A stretch of 64,000 nt of DNA from Terriglobales bacterium (GCA_035573675.1 DATMAB010000018.1:62001-126000), one strand, 5' to 3'. Positions 1 to 8,140 are shown, counted from the first letter of the stretch. A program made the numbers and translations. The notes: generated from the sequence alone by a model not told the origin.

Positions 1-855
1 AAGGTCGAGCACGTGCCCACGCTTGCCTACGTTGCCGTGGCGCTCATGTTCGTGGGATTGGGATTCAAAGTCGCGTCGGCGCCCTTCCACATCTGGACGC
101 CCGACGTCTACGAAGGCGCGCCCGCGCCGGTCGTGGCCTTCATGTCCACCGCGCCCAAGGCCGCGGCCTTCGCGGTGCTGGCTCGCATCCTGCTCACGAC
201 CGGTGCCCCGGGCTGGTTCTGGCTCATCTGGCTCTCCGCCGCCCTCACCATGACCATCGGCAACCTGGGCGCGCTGGTGCAGAACAACGTGAAGCGACTG
301 CTCGGCTACTCCTCCATCGCTCACGCCGGCTATCTGCTGGTGGCGTTCGGCGCCGCCCCTGACCTCGGCGTCCGCGCCGTGCTCTTCTATACCGCCGCCT
401 ATGCCTTCATGAACGTAGGCGCCTTCGCCGTGGTCAGCCACCTGGCTGGCGCCGGCGAGCGCTACGTCTCCGTCGACGACTATGCCGGACTCGGCCGGCG
501 CTCGCCCGTTCTGGCTGCCGCCCTCACCCTATTCCTGCTCTCGCTCATCGGCATCCCGGCTACCGGGGGCTTCTTCGCCAAGTTCTACGTCTTCGCCGCC
601 GCCCTCAAGGCGAATCTGGTGTGGCTCACCGTCATCGGCCTGGTGAACAGCGCCATCGCGGCCTACTACTACCTGCGGTTGATCGTGGTGATGTACATGC
701 GCGACCCGCGCGAAGAAATGCCCGCTCTGACCATCCCGGCGCCGCTGGCCGCCGTCCTCACCCTCACGGCCGCCGCGACGCTCTACCTCGGCATCCTGCC
801 CGGCCGCGTTCTGGACTTCGCCGCCCGTTCCGCCGCCGACATCCTGCGCTTCTGA
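1..855 (+). CDS. nuoN: NADH-quinone oxidoreductase subunit N, C-terminal part (second complex I locus, cut by window edge)
   Basis: The open frame runs in from base 1, so the true start lies outside the window; about 284 residues are visible, ending at TGA 853-855. It is a polytopic antiporter-like membrane subunit of complex I. Near its visible start it carries the family signature PFHIWTPDVYEGAP, and later NNVKRLLGYSSIAHAGY, both conserved in NuoN. It is clearly diverged from the full-length NuoN at 4661-6223, so it is a paralogue and not an assembly duplicate. It runs rightward and converges on the leftward ABC/atp/nuo block, which implies a second nuo cluster immediately left of the window. 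Confidence 0.93.
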   Translation, partial: KVEHVPTLAYVAVALMFVGLGFKVASAPFHIWTPDVYEGAPAPVVAFMSTAPKAAAFAVLARILLTTGAPGWFWLIWLSAALTMTIGNLGALVQNNVKRLLGYSSIAHAGYLLVAFGAAPDLGVRAVLFYTAAYAFMNVGAFAVVSHLAGAGERYVSVDDYAGLGRRSPVLAAALTLFLLSLIGIPATGGFFAKFYVFAAALKANLVWLTVIGLVNSAIAAYYYLRLIVVMYMRDPREEMPALTIPAPLAAVLTLTAAATLYLGILPGRVLDFAARSAADILRF

Positions 856-872
856 TTTTCGTTTTTGGGGTT

Positions 873-928
873 TTGGCTGTTGGCTTATCGCTTATTGCTT
901 GTCGCTTATCGCTAATGGCTGAGTGCTG
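873..928. repeat. Heptad tandem array downstream of nuoN
   Basis: Eight consecutive 7-nt units share the pattern NTNGCTN (TTGGCTG, TTGGCTT, ATCGCTT, ATTGCTT, GTCGCTT, ATCGCTA, ATGGCTG, AGTGCTG), with the GCT triplet in strict 7-nt phase. The array fills most of the gap between two convergent stop codons (855 and 949). The function is unknown. It belongs to the same class as the arrays at 10261, 15904 and 38204. Confidence 0.85.
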
Positions 929-948
929 AGCGGCGCTCCTTCAGCGAG

Positions 949-1659
949 CTATTCCACCGCCACGGCAATATCCCTTCTCTCAAACACCCACGACGCCGCC
1001 ACCCAGAACACGACCGTCTGCACCACCGCAACGCCGAGTCCGCCCCACCCCGGGTTCCACGCTGGATCATAGGAGAAGCGCATCGCCGCCGCGCTCAGCG
1101 AATACACCGGGATGGCGTTGGCCCAGCCTGCTCCCAACAGGCGCTCCAGGGCCGCGGGCGCCGCGATCAGCAATGCCGTGGCCGCCGTCGCAGGCAGCGG
1201 GTCAAGGAAGGTGGCAAAGAACAGTGCGATCGCCGCCGCCACCGCGCACGTCATCACCAGCACGCTGGTCAGCAGGACGAATTGCCAGGCGGGAAAGTCC
1301 ATCTTGCGGGTGATCCACAGCGCACTCAGCCCGATGGAAACGCAGTACGCCGCGCAGCACAGCAGCACGCCCAGGAGCATCCCCGCCAAGTATTGCCGGC
1401 GTTCGATCGCTTTCGAGAGCACGGCCAGGATCCGCCGGGAGCGCCGTTCATTGTGCACGCTGAATGCGGCCACGAACGTGGCGAAGGCTACCGCATACAA
1501 CGCTTCTTGTCCGAGTAGGAAGACGAAGTCGTTCTGGATCAGTTCCTCTTCACCCCAGGTGAAGGCCAGCGCCACCACGCCCGACCACAACACCAGGAAC
1601 AGCATCGGCCAGCGCTGCTCGCGCACCAGGTTTCCCGCAATGAGGAAGATAGGCACCAC
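949..1659 (-). CDS. ABC-2 type transporter permease
   Basis: This is a 236-residue hydrophobic protein with about six membrane segments, the size of an ABC-2 permease half. It pairs with the ATP-binding protein encoded just upstream at 1754-2650, so the two probably form an exporter of unknown substrate in the inner membrane. The chosen start is GTG at 1659. The first residues (LIAGNLVREQRWP) look like the normal N-terminus of this family. The start codon is directly abutted by the heptad array 1660-1743 and no Shine-Dalgarno sequence remains, so translation initiation may be weak or depend on the upstream gene. Confidence 0.82.
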   Translation of the reverse strand: MVPIFLIAGNLVREQRWPMLFLVLWSGVVALAFTWGEEELIQNDFVFLLGQEALYAVAFATFVAAFSVHNERRSRRILAVLSKAIERRQYLAGMLLGVLLCCAAYCVSIGLSALWITRKMDFPAWQFVLLTSVLVMTCAVAAAIALFFATFLDPLPATAATALLIAAPAALERLLGAGWANAIPVYSLSAAAMRFSYDPAWNPGWGGLGVAVVQTVVFWVAASWVFERRDIAVAVE

Positions 1660-1743
1660 AGGTCTCAGGTCTCAGGTCTCAGGTCTCAGGTCTCAGGTTC
1701 AAGGTCATAGGTTCTTGGTTCTTAGTTCGTAGTTCAAAGTTCC
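1660..1743. repeat. Twelve in-phase heptads between the two ABC genes
   Basis: Five perfect AGGTCTC copies at 1660-1694 are followed without a phase break by seven decaying units (AGGTTCA, AGGTCAT, AGGTTCT, TGGTTCT, TAGTTCG, TAGTTCA, AAGTTCC). Divergence rises towards the upstream gene, as expected if the array grows from one end. It separates two genes that would normally be cotranscribed and touches the permease start codon. Confidence 0.95.
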
Positions 1744-1753
1744 TACTTGCCCT

Positions 1754-2650
1754 TCACTCTTCTCTCGTCAGTTCGACGAATATCTCCTCCAGCGTCTTCC
1801 GCACCGGATTCACGCTCACCACTTCGCCGCCCGCCGCCCACACTCGCTCGATCGCTTTCCGCTGCTCCTCTGCCGGGACGGAAAACGTCACCAGCCCGTC
1901 TCCTGCGGCCGTGCCACTGAACGCGACGACATCGATGCCTCGGGCCACGACCTCGCTCTCCGCGCGCGCTTCCAGCAGCTCGCGCACCGTGCCCGTCCTC
2001 CGCACTCTTCCCTGGTGCAGGATGGCCACCCGCGTCGAGATCAATTCGACCTCAGACAGCAGGTGCGAACTCAGAAACACGGTCTTCCCCGCGGCCTGTG
2101 CTGCCAGCAGCAGCTCCCGCACCGCGATGCGCGCCAGCGGATCGAGCGCCGCCGTCGGCTCATCCAGCAGCAGCAGTTCCGGATCATTCACCAGCGCCTG
2201 CGCCAGCCCCACGCGTTGCAGCATCCCGCGTGAAAAGCGCCCCACGTTGCGGTCCGCTTCCTCCGCCAGCCCCACGGCCTCCAACGCCTCACGCGCCCTC
2301 CGCTGCAACCCGGGATCGCGCAATCCATTGAGCTTCCCGTAGAACCGCACCAGCTTTTCCGCCGGACGGTGATACAGCGCCACGTGCTCCGCCAAAAAGC
2401 CCACGCGCTTTCGCGTTGCCGCATCGCCGAATGGTCTTCCCAGCATTCGTCCCTCGCCTGCGGTCGGACGCATGAATCCCATCGCCAGGTGCATGGCGGT
2501 GGTCTTCCCTGCTCCATTCGGGCCGAGGAATCCGAAAATCTCGCCCTGCTCCACGCGCAGGGAGAAATCGTCCAGCGCACGCACAGACTTCCTCCCGAAA
2601 AAGCCCCGATACTCCTTCGTGACTCCCTCGAACTCCAGCGCCGCCGCCAT
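1754..2650 (-). CDS. ABC transporter ATP-binding protein
   Basis: This ATPase subunit pairs with the ABC-2 permease downstream. Visible motifs are Walker A GPNGAGKT, a signature-like FSRGMLQR, Walker B LLLLDEPTAALDP, and the following switch-region SSHLLSEVE. After the roughly 215-residue ATPase domain there is a C-terminal extension of about 80 residues, common in drug/Na-type ABC-2 exporters. The frame is open up to 2722, but ATG 2650 (MAAALEFEGVTKEY) matches the family N-terminus. The upstream 72 nt encode an arginine/tryptophan-rich stretch unlike the family. Confidence 0.9.
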   Translation of the reverse strand: MAAALEFEGVTKEYRGFFGRKSVRALDDFSLRVEQGEIFGFLGPNGAGKTTAMHLAMGFMRPTAGEGRMLGRPFGDAATRKRVGFLAEHVALYHRPAEKLVRFYGKLNGLRDPGLQRRAREALEAVGLAEEADRNVGRFSRGMLQRVGLAQALVNDPELLLLDEPTAALDPLARIAVRELLLAAQAAGKTVFLSSHLLSEVELISTRVAILHQGRVRRTGTVRELLEARAESEVVARGIDVVAFSGTAAGDGLVTFSVPAEEQRKAIERVWAAGGEVVSVNPVRKTLEEIFVELTREE

Positions 2651-2764
2651 CGCGCCTATTGTAGTCACCACCGCCCACCGCGCCCACCGGACACGCAGCG
2701 CTTTCGCAAACACAAAGGCCACCGACCGCTCCCGCGACCGGTGGCCGAACTTGTTCCGCTTCGC

Positions 2765-3082
2765 CTAGCTGACTTTGGCGAAGATGATGACCAGCGTATA
2801 CAGCGCCAGCGACTCGATCAGCGCCAGTCCCAGGATCAGCGCCAACTGGATTCCCGGCCGTGCCGCCGGATTCCGCGCCAGCCCCTCGCAGGCTGCCGCC
2901 GTGGCCTTCGCCTGCGCCAGCCCGCACACTGCCGATGCGATGGCCATGGCGAACCCGGACGTGATGGCCACCCAGTTGGCCGTTCCCATGCCGCCGCCCG
3001 CGCCTCCTGCTTCCTGCGCGAACGCCGGCGTCGCCAACGTCACCAACGCCAGCCCGATGAACACATACATCAGTTTCCTCAT
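2765..3082 (-). CDS. atpE: ATP synthase F0 subunit c with N-terminal signal-like sequence
   Basis: This forms the proton-carrying ring of F0. It has 105 residues: a leader (residues 1-22, MRKLMYVFIG...TPAFA), a short Gly-rich segment, then two membrane helices joined by the polar loop GLARNPAARPG. The proton-binding glutamate is E90 in GLALIESLALY. ATG 3082 is preceded by a good AGGAG; the frame is open 48 nt further upstream but nothing there resembles the family. The gene is last of the atpZ-atpI-atpB-atpE run. Subunits b, delta, alpha, gamma, beta and epsilon are not in the window. The cleavable-looking leader is unusual for subunit c. Confidence 0.94.
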   Translation of the reverse strand: MRKLMYVFIGLALVTLATPAFAQEAGGAGGGMGTANWVAITSGFAMAIASAVCGLAQAKATAAACEGLARNPAARPGIQLALILGLALIESLALYTLVIIFAKVS

Positions 3083-3181
3083 GTTGCTTCTCCTTCCGAT
3101 GAATTGCCGCCAGTGGGTGGTTGGCGCCATCCTCGTGCAGACGCCCTCACGCTCGCGGCCAACAAGCCGGTATGAATGCGA

Positions 3182-3931
3182 TCAGTGCTCTTCGGCGACG
3201 GCGCCCGCCAGGTACACCGTCGTCAGCAGGACGAAAATGAACGACTGCAGGAACGACACGCCTACGTGCAGCATGTTGAACACCACCGGGATGCCCACCG
3301 GCACCAGCGAGAAGAACACCAGCGTCACCATGTCGCCTGCAAAGATGTTCGCGAACAAGCGGATGGTCAGCGACAGCATCCTCGCCAGGTGGCTGATGAT
3401 CTCAATCGGCACCATCAACGGCGCCAGCATCGGCATCGGTCCCGCAAAGTGCGCCGCGTAGTGCAGCACGCCCTGCTTCCGGATCCCCTGCCAGTTGTAA
3501 TAGACGAACGCGCACACGGCGCAGCCCAGAGGTACCGAAGGATTCGCGGTCGGCGACTCAAACCCCGGCACCAGCCCCAGCATGTTGCAGGTGAAGATGA
3601 ACAGTCCCAGCGCCATCAGGAACGGCGTGAAGCGCTCGCTGTGATGTCCGATGATCTCCCGGCTCTGGTTCTGGATGAACCCGTGCACGGCCTCGATCAA
3701 ATGCTGCCATCCGCCCGGAGTCTCCACCGAGAGCCGTGCGCGCAGAAACGCGAAGAACAGGATCAGCACGCCCGCCACCAGGAATTGCATCGCCATCCAG
3801 TTCGGGATGGGATGCGCCGGGTCGTGCGCATGCACGCCCACTTGCTCCATCACGGCCAGGGCCACGCCGCCAAACAGCTTGTTCATCAGGGCCGTGAAGG
3901 GAAGCTCGGCCGAGAAAGCGATCAGTGCCAT
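3182..3931 (-). CDS. atpB: ATP synthase F0 subunit a
   Basis: This is the stator half-channel subunit of F0, with 249 residues and about six membrane helices. The essential arginine is R191 in SLTIRLFANIFAGD, with the neighbouring MLGLVPGFESPTANPSVPLG loop also typical of subunit a. It is preceded by atpI (22 nt gap) and followed by atpE after about 100 nt. The order I-a-c is that of the first part of a normal atp operon. Confidence 0.95.
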   Translation of the reverse strand: MALIAFSAELPFTALMNKLFGGVALAVMEQVGVHAHDPAHPIPNWMAMQFLVAGVLILFFAFLRARLSVETPGGWQHLIEAVHGFIQNQSREIIGHHSERFTPFLMALGLFIFTCNMLGLVPGFESPTANPSVPLGCAVCAFVYYNWQGIRKQGVLHYAAHFAGPMPMLAPLMVPIEIISHLARMLSLTIRLFANIFAGDMVTLVFFSLVPVGIPVVFNMLHVGVSFLQSFIFVLLTTVYLAGAVAEEH

Positions 3932-3952
3932 GCAGATTTCGGGGACATCGCC

Positions 3953-4390
3953 TCAGATTCCGCGGCGCAGCGCCACCCAGGCTTCATAAGCGGCCTCGCA
4001 CGCGATCGCGCCCACCGGCAGGAACAACCCCGCCAGAAGACCGTAAACGCTGGGCGCCGAACTTTTCACTATAACATACGCGCCCACGGCCAACAGGACG
4101 TAGCGCAGCAGGAAGCGCAGCACCACGCCCCGCGCCGGCTCCGCTCTTCCCGACCCGGTAATGCGGTCGGCCACGGCGCTCACCGTGCGCTTCAGCCAAT
4201 GGAAATTCACCAGCGCGATGGCGCATCCCGCGGCCAGCCCTAAAGCGAACGCTGTGCCCTTCCACAGCCAGCCGAGCGGTACGAACACGACCGCCAGCAC
4301 CAGCATGAAGCGCACAATCCGCGGATACGCCGCTGCATAGAAGGCATCGGCCGACGGCTGCTCCGTTGCCACTCCCTCACCTTCGGTCAT
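3953..4390 (-). CDS. atpI: ATP synthase subunit I-like membrane protein
   Basis: This 145-residue protein has four predicted membrane segments. Its position between atpZ and atpB, its size and its pattern of helices fit the AtpI family, which assists c-ring assembly and Mg uptake in other bacteria. Sequence identity in this family is poor, so the call rests mostly on context. Its start (ATG 4390) overlaps the end of atpZ by 14 nt, indicating translational coupling. Confidence 0.75.
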   Translation of the reverse strand: MTEGEGVATEQPSADAFYAAAYPRIVRFMLVLAVVFVPLGWLWKGTAFALGLAAGCAIALVNFHWLKRTVSAVADRITGSGRAEPARGVVLRFLLRYVLLAVGAYVIVKSSAPSVYGLLAGLFLPVGAIACEAAYEAWVALRRGI

Positions 4391-4628
4391 CCGGCGTGCT
4401 CACGGTCCGTATCAGCTCGATGAATCCCGCCGCGATCCCCAGCAACAGCCCCACCAAATACAGCCACTTCGTCCCCAGCCAGCGATCGAGCGCCGCTCCC
4501 AGCAGCCAGCCCACCACGGTCGCGGTAGGCAGGACGAAGCCGAGCTGGCTGTAGCGCGCCAGTTGTACCCACATGTTCTTCTTCTTTTCATTCGACTTCT
4601 GGTCCGGAGGTGGGCGGGTTTCATCCAT
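4377..4628 (-). CDS. atpZ: AtpZ/AtpI family F0 accessory protein
   Basis: This 83-residue protein has a charged N-terminus (DETRPPPDQKSNEKKK) followed by two membrane helices around FVLPTATVVGWLLGAALDRW and LYLVGLLLGIAAGF, the usual AtpZ layout. ATG 4628 is the only sensible start. It lies 32 nt after nuoN and overlaps atpI, so complex I and F0 genes appear to be in one transcript. Confidence 0.82.
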   Translation of the reverse strand: MDETRPPPDQKSNEKKKNMWVQLARYSQLGFVLPTATVVGWLLGAALDRWLGTKWLYLVGLLLGIAAGFIELIRTVSTPDDRR

Positions 4629-4660
4629 GACCGCGGACTCTGAGAGAAAACGTCGTGCCC

Positions 4661-6223
4661 CTACCGCAGCCATCCCATCATCGCCGCTCCTCCTCCCGTG
4701 CGCAGCGACCACTCGGCGGCGCGGATGAAGAAGTCCGGGAACAGTCCGATGCCGACCGTCGCCGCGCCGGTGATGGCCAGCGTCAGCCCTACGCCCGGCG
4801 CCAGTCGTACTGGCTCGGCGTCCACCGCCTCGCGCATGAACATGGCATTGGCGATCCGCAGGTAGTAATACAGCGACACCGCCACGTAGAACACCGCCAG
4901 TGCTGCCAGGTAGAAGTTCAGCGGGCGGTCGGCGCTGCCCGTCTCCAGCAGCGACAGGAAGATGAAGTACTTCCCATAGAACCCGGCCAGCGGCGGGATC
5001 CCGGTGAGCGACAGCAGGAAGATGAACATCAGCACCGCCGACGTAGGCGCTTTGAAGTACAGTCCGGCGATGTCGTCCACTTCGTCGCCGATGATGTTCT
5101 GCCGCCGCAGCGCGGTGATCACCGCGAAGGCTCCCAGGTTCATGAAGGTGTAGACCAGCAGGTACAGCAGGATGCCCTTGATGCCGGTGGGGCTCGGATT
5201 GTTGGCGTCTCCCGCCACCAGCCCCAGCAGCATATAGCCCACGTGCGCGATGGAAGAGTACGCCAGCAGGCGTTTCAGGTTGGTCTGCGTCAGCGCCGCC
5301 AGGTTCCCGCCCGTCATGGTGGCGATGGCCACGAACACCAGCACCGGCAGATACAGCGGACGCAGCGCGTCCATGCCGTAGAGCACCAGGCGCAGCAGCA
5401 GCGCCCACGACGCCGCCTTCACCGCCACCGACATGAATCCGGTGATGGTGGTCGGCGCACCTTCGTACGCGTCCGGCGCCCACTGGTGGAACGGCACCGC
5501 CGCGATCTTGAAGAACAGGCCCGCGAGGGTGGTCACCATCGCCAGGATGGCCACCGGATCGTTCGGCTGCTGCTCGATGTGCTGTCCCAGCCGGAACGCG
5601 ATCTGCCCCAGGTTGGTGCTGCCCGCCAGCCCGTACAGCAGCGAGAGCCCGTAGGCGAAGATGCCCGAGGAGAACGCTCCCAGCAGCAGGTACTTCAGCG
5701 CCGCCTCGTTCGACCGGCGGTCGCTGCGCAGAAAGCCCACCAGCACGTAGGTCGAAATCGCCATGGTCTCCAGGCTGATGAACAGCAGCACGATGTCATA
5801 GCCGCAGGCCATGCCCATCATGCCCACCACGGCAAACAGCATCAGCGCGTAATATTCCCCGTGATGCTCGCGCTCCACTTCCAGGTAGCGCACCGACATC
5901 AGGATGGTGATCAGCGCGCCCGCCAGCACGAGATAAAAGAAGTAGATGGCGAAGCGGTCGAACAGCACCATGCCGCCGAATCCGCTGATGTCCAGCGCCA
6001 CTCCGCCTTGCAGCTCCGCCAGCCGGTAAGCGGCGTGTACCTTGTACACCGCCACCGTCGCGAACAGCAGCCCGATCACCGCCGTGAACGCGTTGGCGAT
6101 CTTCCACTCCTTGGGCAGCAGCAGGTCGATCAGCAGGATGCCGCAGCCGAACAGCGTCAGCAGCAGCATGGGCAGCGCCAGCGCGTAATCCGCACTGCTG
6201 AAGAATTGGGAAACCGGCGACAC
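4661..6223 (-). CDS. nuoN: NADH-quinone oxidoreductase subunit N
   Basis: This full-length antiporter-like subunit of the complex I membrane arm has 520 residues and about 14 helices. Signatures include PFHQWAPDAYEGAP and TNLKRLLAYSSIAHVGYM. The start is GTG 6223, which shares one base with the nuoM stop (TAGTG), so the two genes are coupled. It closes the nuo run and is followed by atpZ. Confidence 0.96.
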   Translation of the reverse strand: MSPVSQFFSSADYALALPMLLLTLFGCGILLIDLLLPKEWKIANAFTAVIGLLFATVAVYKVHAAYRLAELQGGVALDISGFGGMVLFDRFAIYFFYLVLAGALITILMSVRYLEVEREHHGEYYALMLFAVVGMMGMACGYDIVLLFISLETMAISTYVLVGFLRSDRRSNEAALKYLLLGAFSSGIFAYGLSLLYGLAGSTNLGQIAFRLGQHIEQQPNDPVAILAMVTTLAGLFFKIAAVPFHQWAPDAYEGAPTTITGFMSVAVKAASWALLLRLVLYGMDALRPLYLPVLVFVAIATMTGGNLAALTQTNLKRLLAYSSIAHVGYMLLGLVAGDANNPSPTGIKGILLYLLVYTFMNLGAFAVITALRRQNIIGDEVDDIAGLYFKAPTSAVLMFIFLLSLTGIPPLAGFYGKYFIFLSLLETGSADRPLNFYLAALAVFYVAVSLYYYLRIANAMFMREAVDAEPVRLAPGVGLTLAITGAATVGIGLFPDFFIRAAEWSLRTGGGAAMMGWLR

Positions 6224-8007
6224 TAGCGCGCTCCCTCGGTTCGCCTGTCATCCCGAGCGAGCGCCGCGATCGCCTTTTTCTTGTTTGTCATTCCGAGCGA
6301 GCCCGAGGAAGCGGAGCGACCGAGGCCGAGTCGAGGAATCCCTATCCCCTCGGCAACCGCCGGCCGTGCTTCTGTTTGGGACTCCCGCTCTGCTCGCGGC
6401 ATACTGGCAACTGGGTACTGGCTACTGGGTACTGGGGTTCCCGCCACCACCGCCGGCTTCAGCGGATACTCCGGCCGCACCACCTTCACGATGTTGTTCA
6501 CCGGCGGCGCCAGGATCTCGAAGAACGGCTTGGGATAGATCCCGATCCAGAATGCCAGCAGCACCAGCGGCGCAAAGGTCACGATCTCGCGCAGGTTCAG
6601 GTCCGCCAGCTCCTTGTTCTTGGGATTGTTCACCGGCCCGAAGAACACGCGCTGGTAAAGCCACAGCAGGTAGGCCGCGGCCAGCACTACGCCCCACACC
6701 GCCCACGCCGCCCACGCCTTGCTCTCCATGTAAGCGCCCTGCAGGATGGTGAACTCGCCGATGAACCCGTTCAGCAGCGGCAGCCCCAGCGACGACATGA
6801 ACATGATCAGCGTGATGGTGGCGTACCACGGCATCACGTGCGAGATGCCGCCGTACTCGGCGATCTCCCGCGTGTGCCTCCGTTCGTACAGCACGCCCAC
6901 GATCAAAAACAGCGCTCCCGTCGAAATCCCATGGTTGATCTGCTGCAGCACGCTCCCGCTCAGTCCCAGCGGGTTCACGGCAAAGATCCCCAGCGTGCAG
7001 AAGCCCAGGTGGCTCACGGACGAGTAGGCCACTAGCTTCTTCATGTCCTTCTGCATCAGGCTCACCAGCGCCCCGTAGATGATGGCCACGATGGAGAGCC
7101 CGATCATCCACGCCCGCACCTTCTCATCCATTGACACCGCAGGGAACATGGGCAGCGAGAACCGCACCAGGCCATACGTCCCCATCTTCAGCAACACGCC
7201 CGCCAGGATCACCGAGCCCGCCGTGGGCGCTTCCACGTGCGCGTCCGGCAGCCAGGTGTGGAACGGGAACATCGGCACCTTGATGGCGAAGGCCACGAAG
7301 AAGCCCAGGAACAGGAACAGTGCCGCCTGCCCCTGAATCTGCGGCGCCGTGCGGTACAAGGCCTCGATCCCGAAGGTGTAGAAGCCCGCCACCTGGTAGT
7401 GGTGGAAGTATAGGTACAGGATGCCCAGCAGCATCAGCACCGATCCCACCAGCGTGTACAGGAAGAACTTGATGGCGGCGTAAAGCTTTCGCGGCCCGCC
7501 CCAGATGCCGATCAGCAGGTACATGGGTACCAGCATCACTTCCCAGAACACGTAGAACAGGAAGAAATCCAGCGCCACGAACACGCCCAGCATCCCCGTC
7601 TGCAGCACCAGGAACCAGACGTAGTATTCCTTCACCCGCTCCGTGATCGCCGACCACGACGACAGGATGGAAAGGAAGCCCAGCAGCGTGGTCAGCATCA
7701 CCAGCAGGAACGAGATGCCGTCGATCCCAATCACGTAGCTCGCGCCAATCGAGGGAATCCAGTTGCCGGCAAAGTCGGCGCTCGCCGCGCGTCCCTCGAC
7801 GAACTGGAACCCGGCCACGCCCCGCACCGCCCAGAACCACGGCACCAGCGGCAGCGACACCAGGAACCCCGCGAAGGCGAACAGGTTGGCCAGCACCTTG
7901 ATCGCCTTCTCGTTCTCTTTGGGCACCAGCAGCACCACCAGCGCCCCCGCCAGCGGCGTGAACAGGATGATCGAAAGTATGTGGTTGTAAACCCAGCCCT
8001 CAGTCAT
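6223..8007 (-). CDS. nuoM: NADH-quinone oxidoreductase subunit M with repeat-derived C-terminal tail
   Basis: This proton-pumping antiporter-like subunit has 594 residues. Core signatures such as FPFHTWLPDAHVEAPTAGS and KKLVAYSSVSHLGFCTLG are present. Family similarity appears to end near VNNIVKVVRPEYPLKP. The last 70-75 residues are translated from a 7-nt array (6403-6437, reading PVPSSQYPVASMP) and REP-like elements (6247-6350), and have no membrane segment. The start is ATG 8007; heptads begin only 4 nt upstream of it and no Shine-Dalgarno is visible. Confidence 0.95.
   Translation of the reverse strand: MTEGWVYNHILSIILFTPLAGALVVLLVPKENEKAIKVLANLFAFAGFLVSLPLVPWFWAVRGVAGFQFVEGRAASADFAGNWIPSIGASYVIGIDGISFLLVMLTTLLGFLSILSSWSAITERVKEYYVWFLVLQTGMLGVFVALDFFLFYVFWEVMLVPMYLLIGIWGGPRKLYAAIKFFLYTLVGSVLMLLGILYLYFHHYQVAGFYTFGIEALYRTAPQIQGQAALFLFLGFFVAFAIKVPMFPFHTWLPDAHVEAPTAGSVILAGVLLKMGTYGLVRFSLPMFPAVSMDEKVRAWMIGLSIVAIIYGALVSLMQKDMKKLVAYSSVSHLGFCTLGIFAVNPLGLSGSVLQQINHGISTGALFLIVGVLYERRHTREIAEYGGISHVMPWYATITLIMFMSSLGLPLLNGFIGEFTILQGAYMESKAWAAWAVWGVVLAAAYLLWLYQRVFFGPVNNPKNKELADLNLREIVTFAPLVLLAFWIGIYPKPFFEILAPPVNNIVKVVRPEYPLKPAVVAGTPVPSSQYPVASMPRAERESQTEARPAVAEGIGIPRLGLGRSASSGSLGMTNKKKAIAALARDDRRTEGAR
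6247..6350. repeat. REP-like elements (CATTCCGAGCGA type) inside the nuoM 3' end
   Basis: A partial copy starts GTCATCCCGAGCGA at 6247 and a longer one GTCATTCCGAGCGA at 6287, ending in TCGAGGAATCCC near 6350. ATTCC at the left end can pair with GGAAT at the right end. Related copies at 8043-8070 and 28668-28695 show paired changes in the same stem. These lie inside the annotated nuoM frame, not in intergenic DNA. Confidence 0.75.
6403..6437. repeat. Five heptads inside the nuoM 3' end
   Basis: The units ACTGGCA, ACTGGGT, ACTGGCT, ACTGGGT and ACTGGGG keep CTGG in strict 7-nt phase. On the nuoM strand the array is translated as part of the C-terminal tail. A 7-nt unit cannot preserve a codon repeat, which argues that it is non-coding repeat DNA captured in the frame. 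Confidence 0.88.
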
Positions 8008-8011
8008 AGGT

Positions 8012-8140
8012 CAGTTCCCAGTTGCCGGTTGCGCCCTTGTTTGTCGTTCCGAGCGAAGCGAGGAGCCCCTCTACCCTCTACTGCCGCTCGCTCCACACTC
8101 CAATTCCGCAATTCGGCACTTCCGCAATTCTGCAATCCCT
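8012..8140. repeat. Repeat-filled gap between nuoL and nuoM
   Basis: Three heptads (CAGTTCC, CAGTTGC, CGGTTGC; 8012-8032) begin next to the nuoM start. They are followed by a REP-like GTTCCGAGCGAAGCGAGGAGC element (8043-8070, stem GTTCC/GGAGC with one wobble pair). Near the nuoL stop there is a looser series of CAATTCC/GCAATTC units (about 8101-8140). No coding sequence is apparent in this 133-nt gap. Confidence 0.7.

Noticed and set aside
1-855. Assembly duplicate of nuoN
   Set aside because: The two NuoN sequences differ at many positions throughout, so they are true paralogues.
1660-1743. CRISPR array
   Set aside because: The repeat unit is 7 nt without spacers, and no cas gene is near.
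4655-6226. Long open frames antisense to nuoN (523 codons) and to the M13 peptidase gene (17762-19921)
   Set aside because: They are GC-rich shadow frames with extreme Gln/Arg/His composition and no family pattern; the opposite strand holds clear genes.
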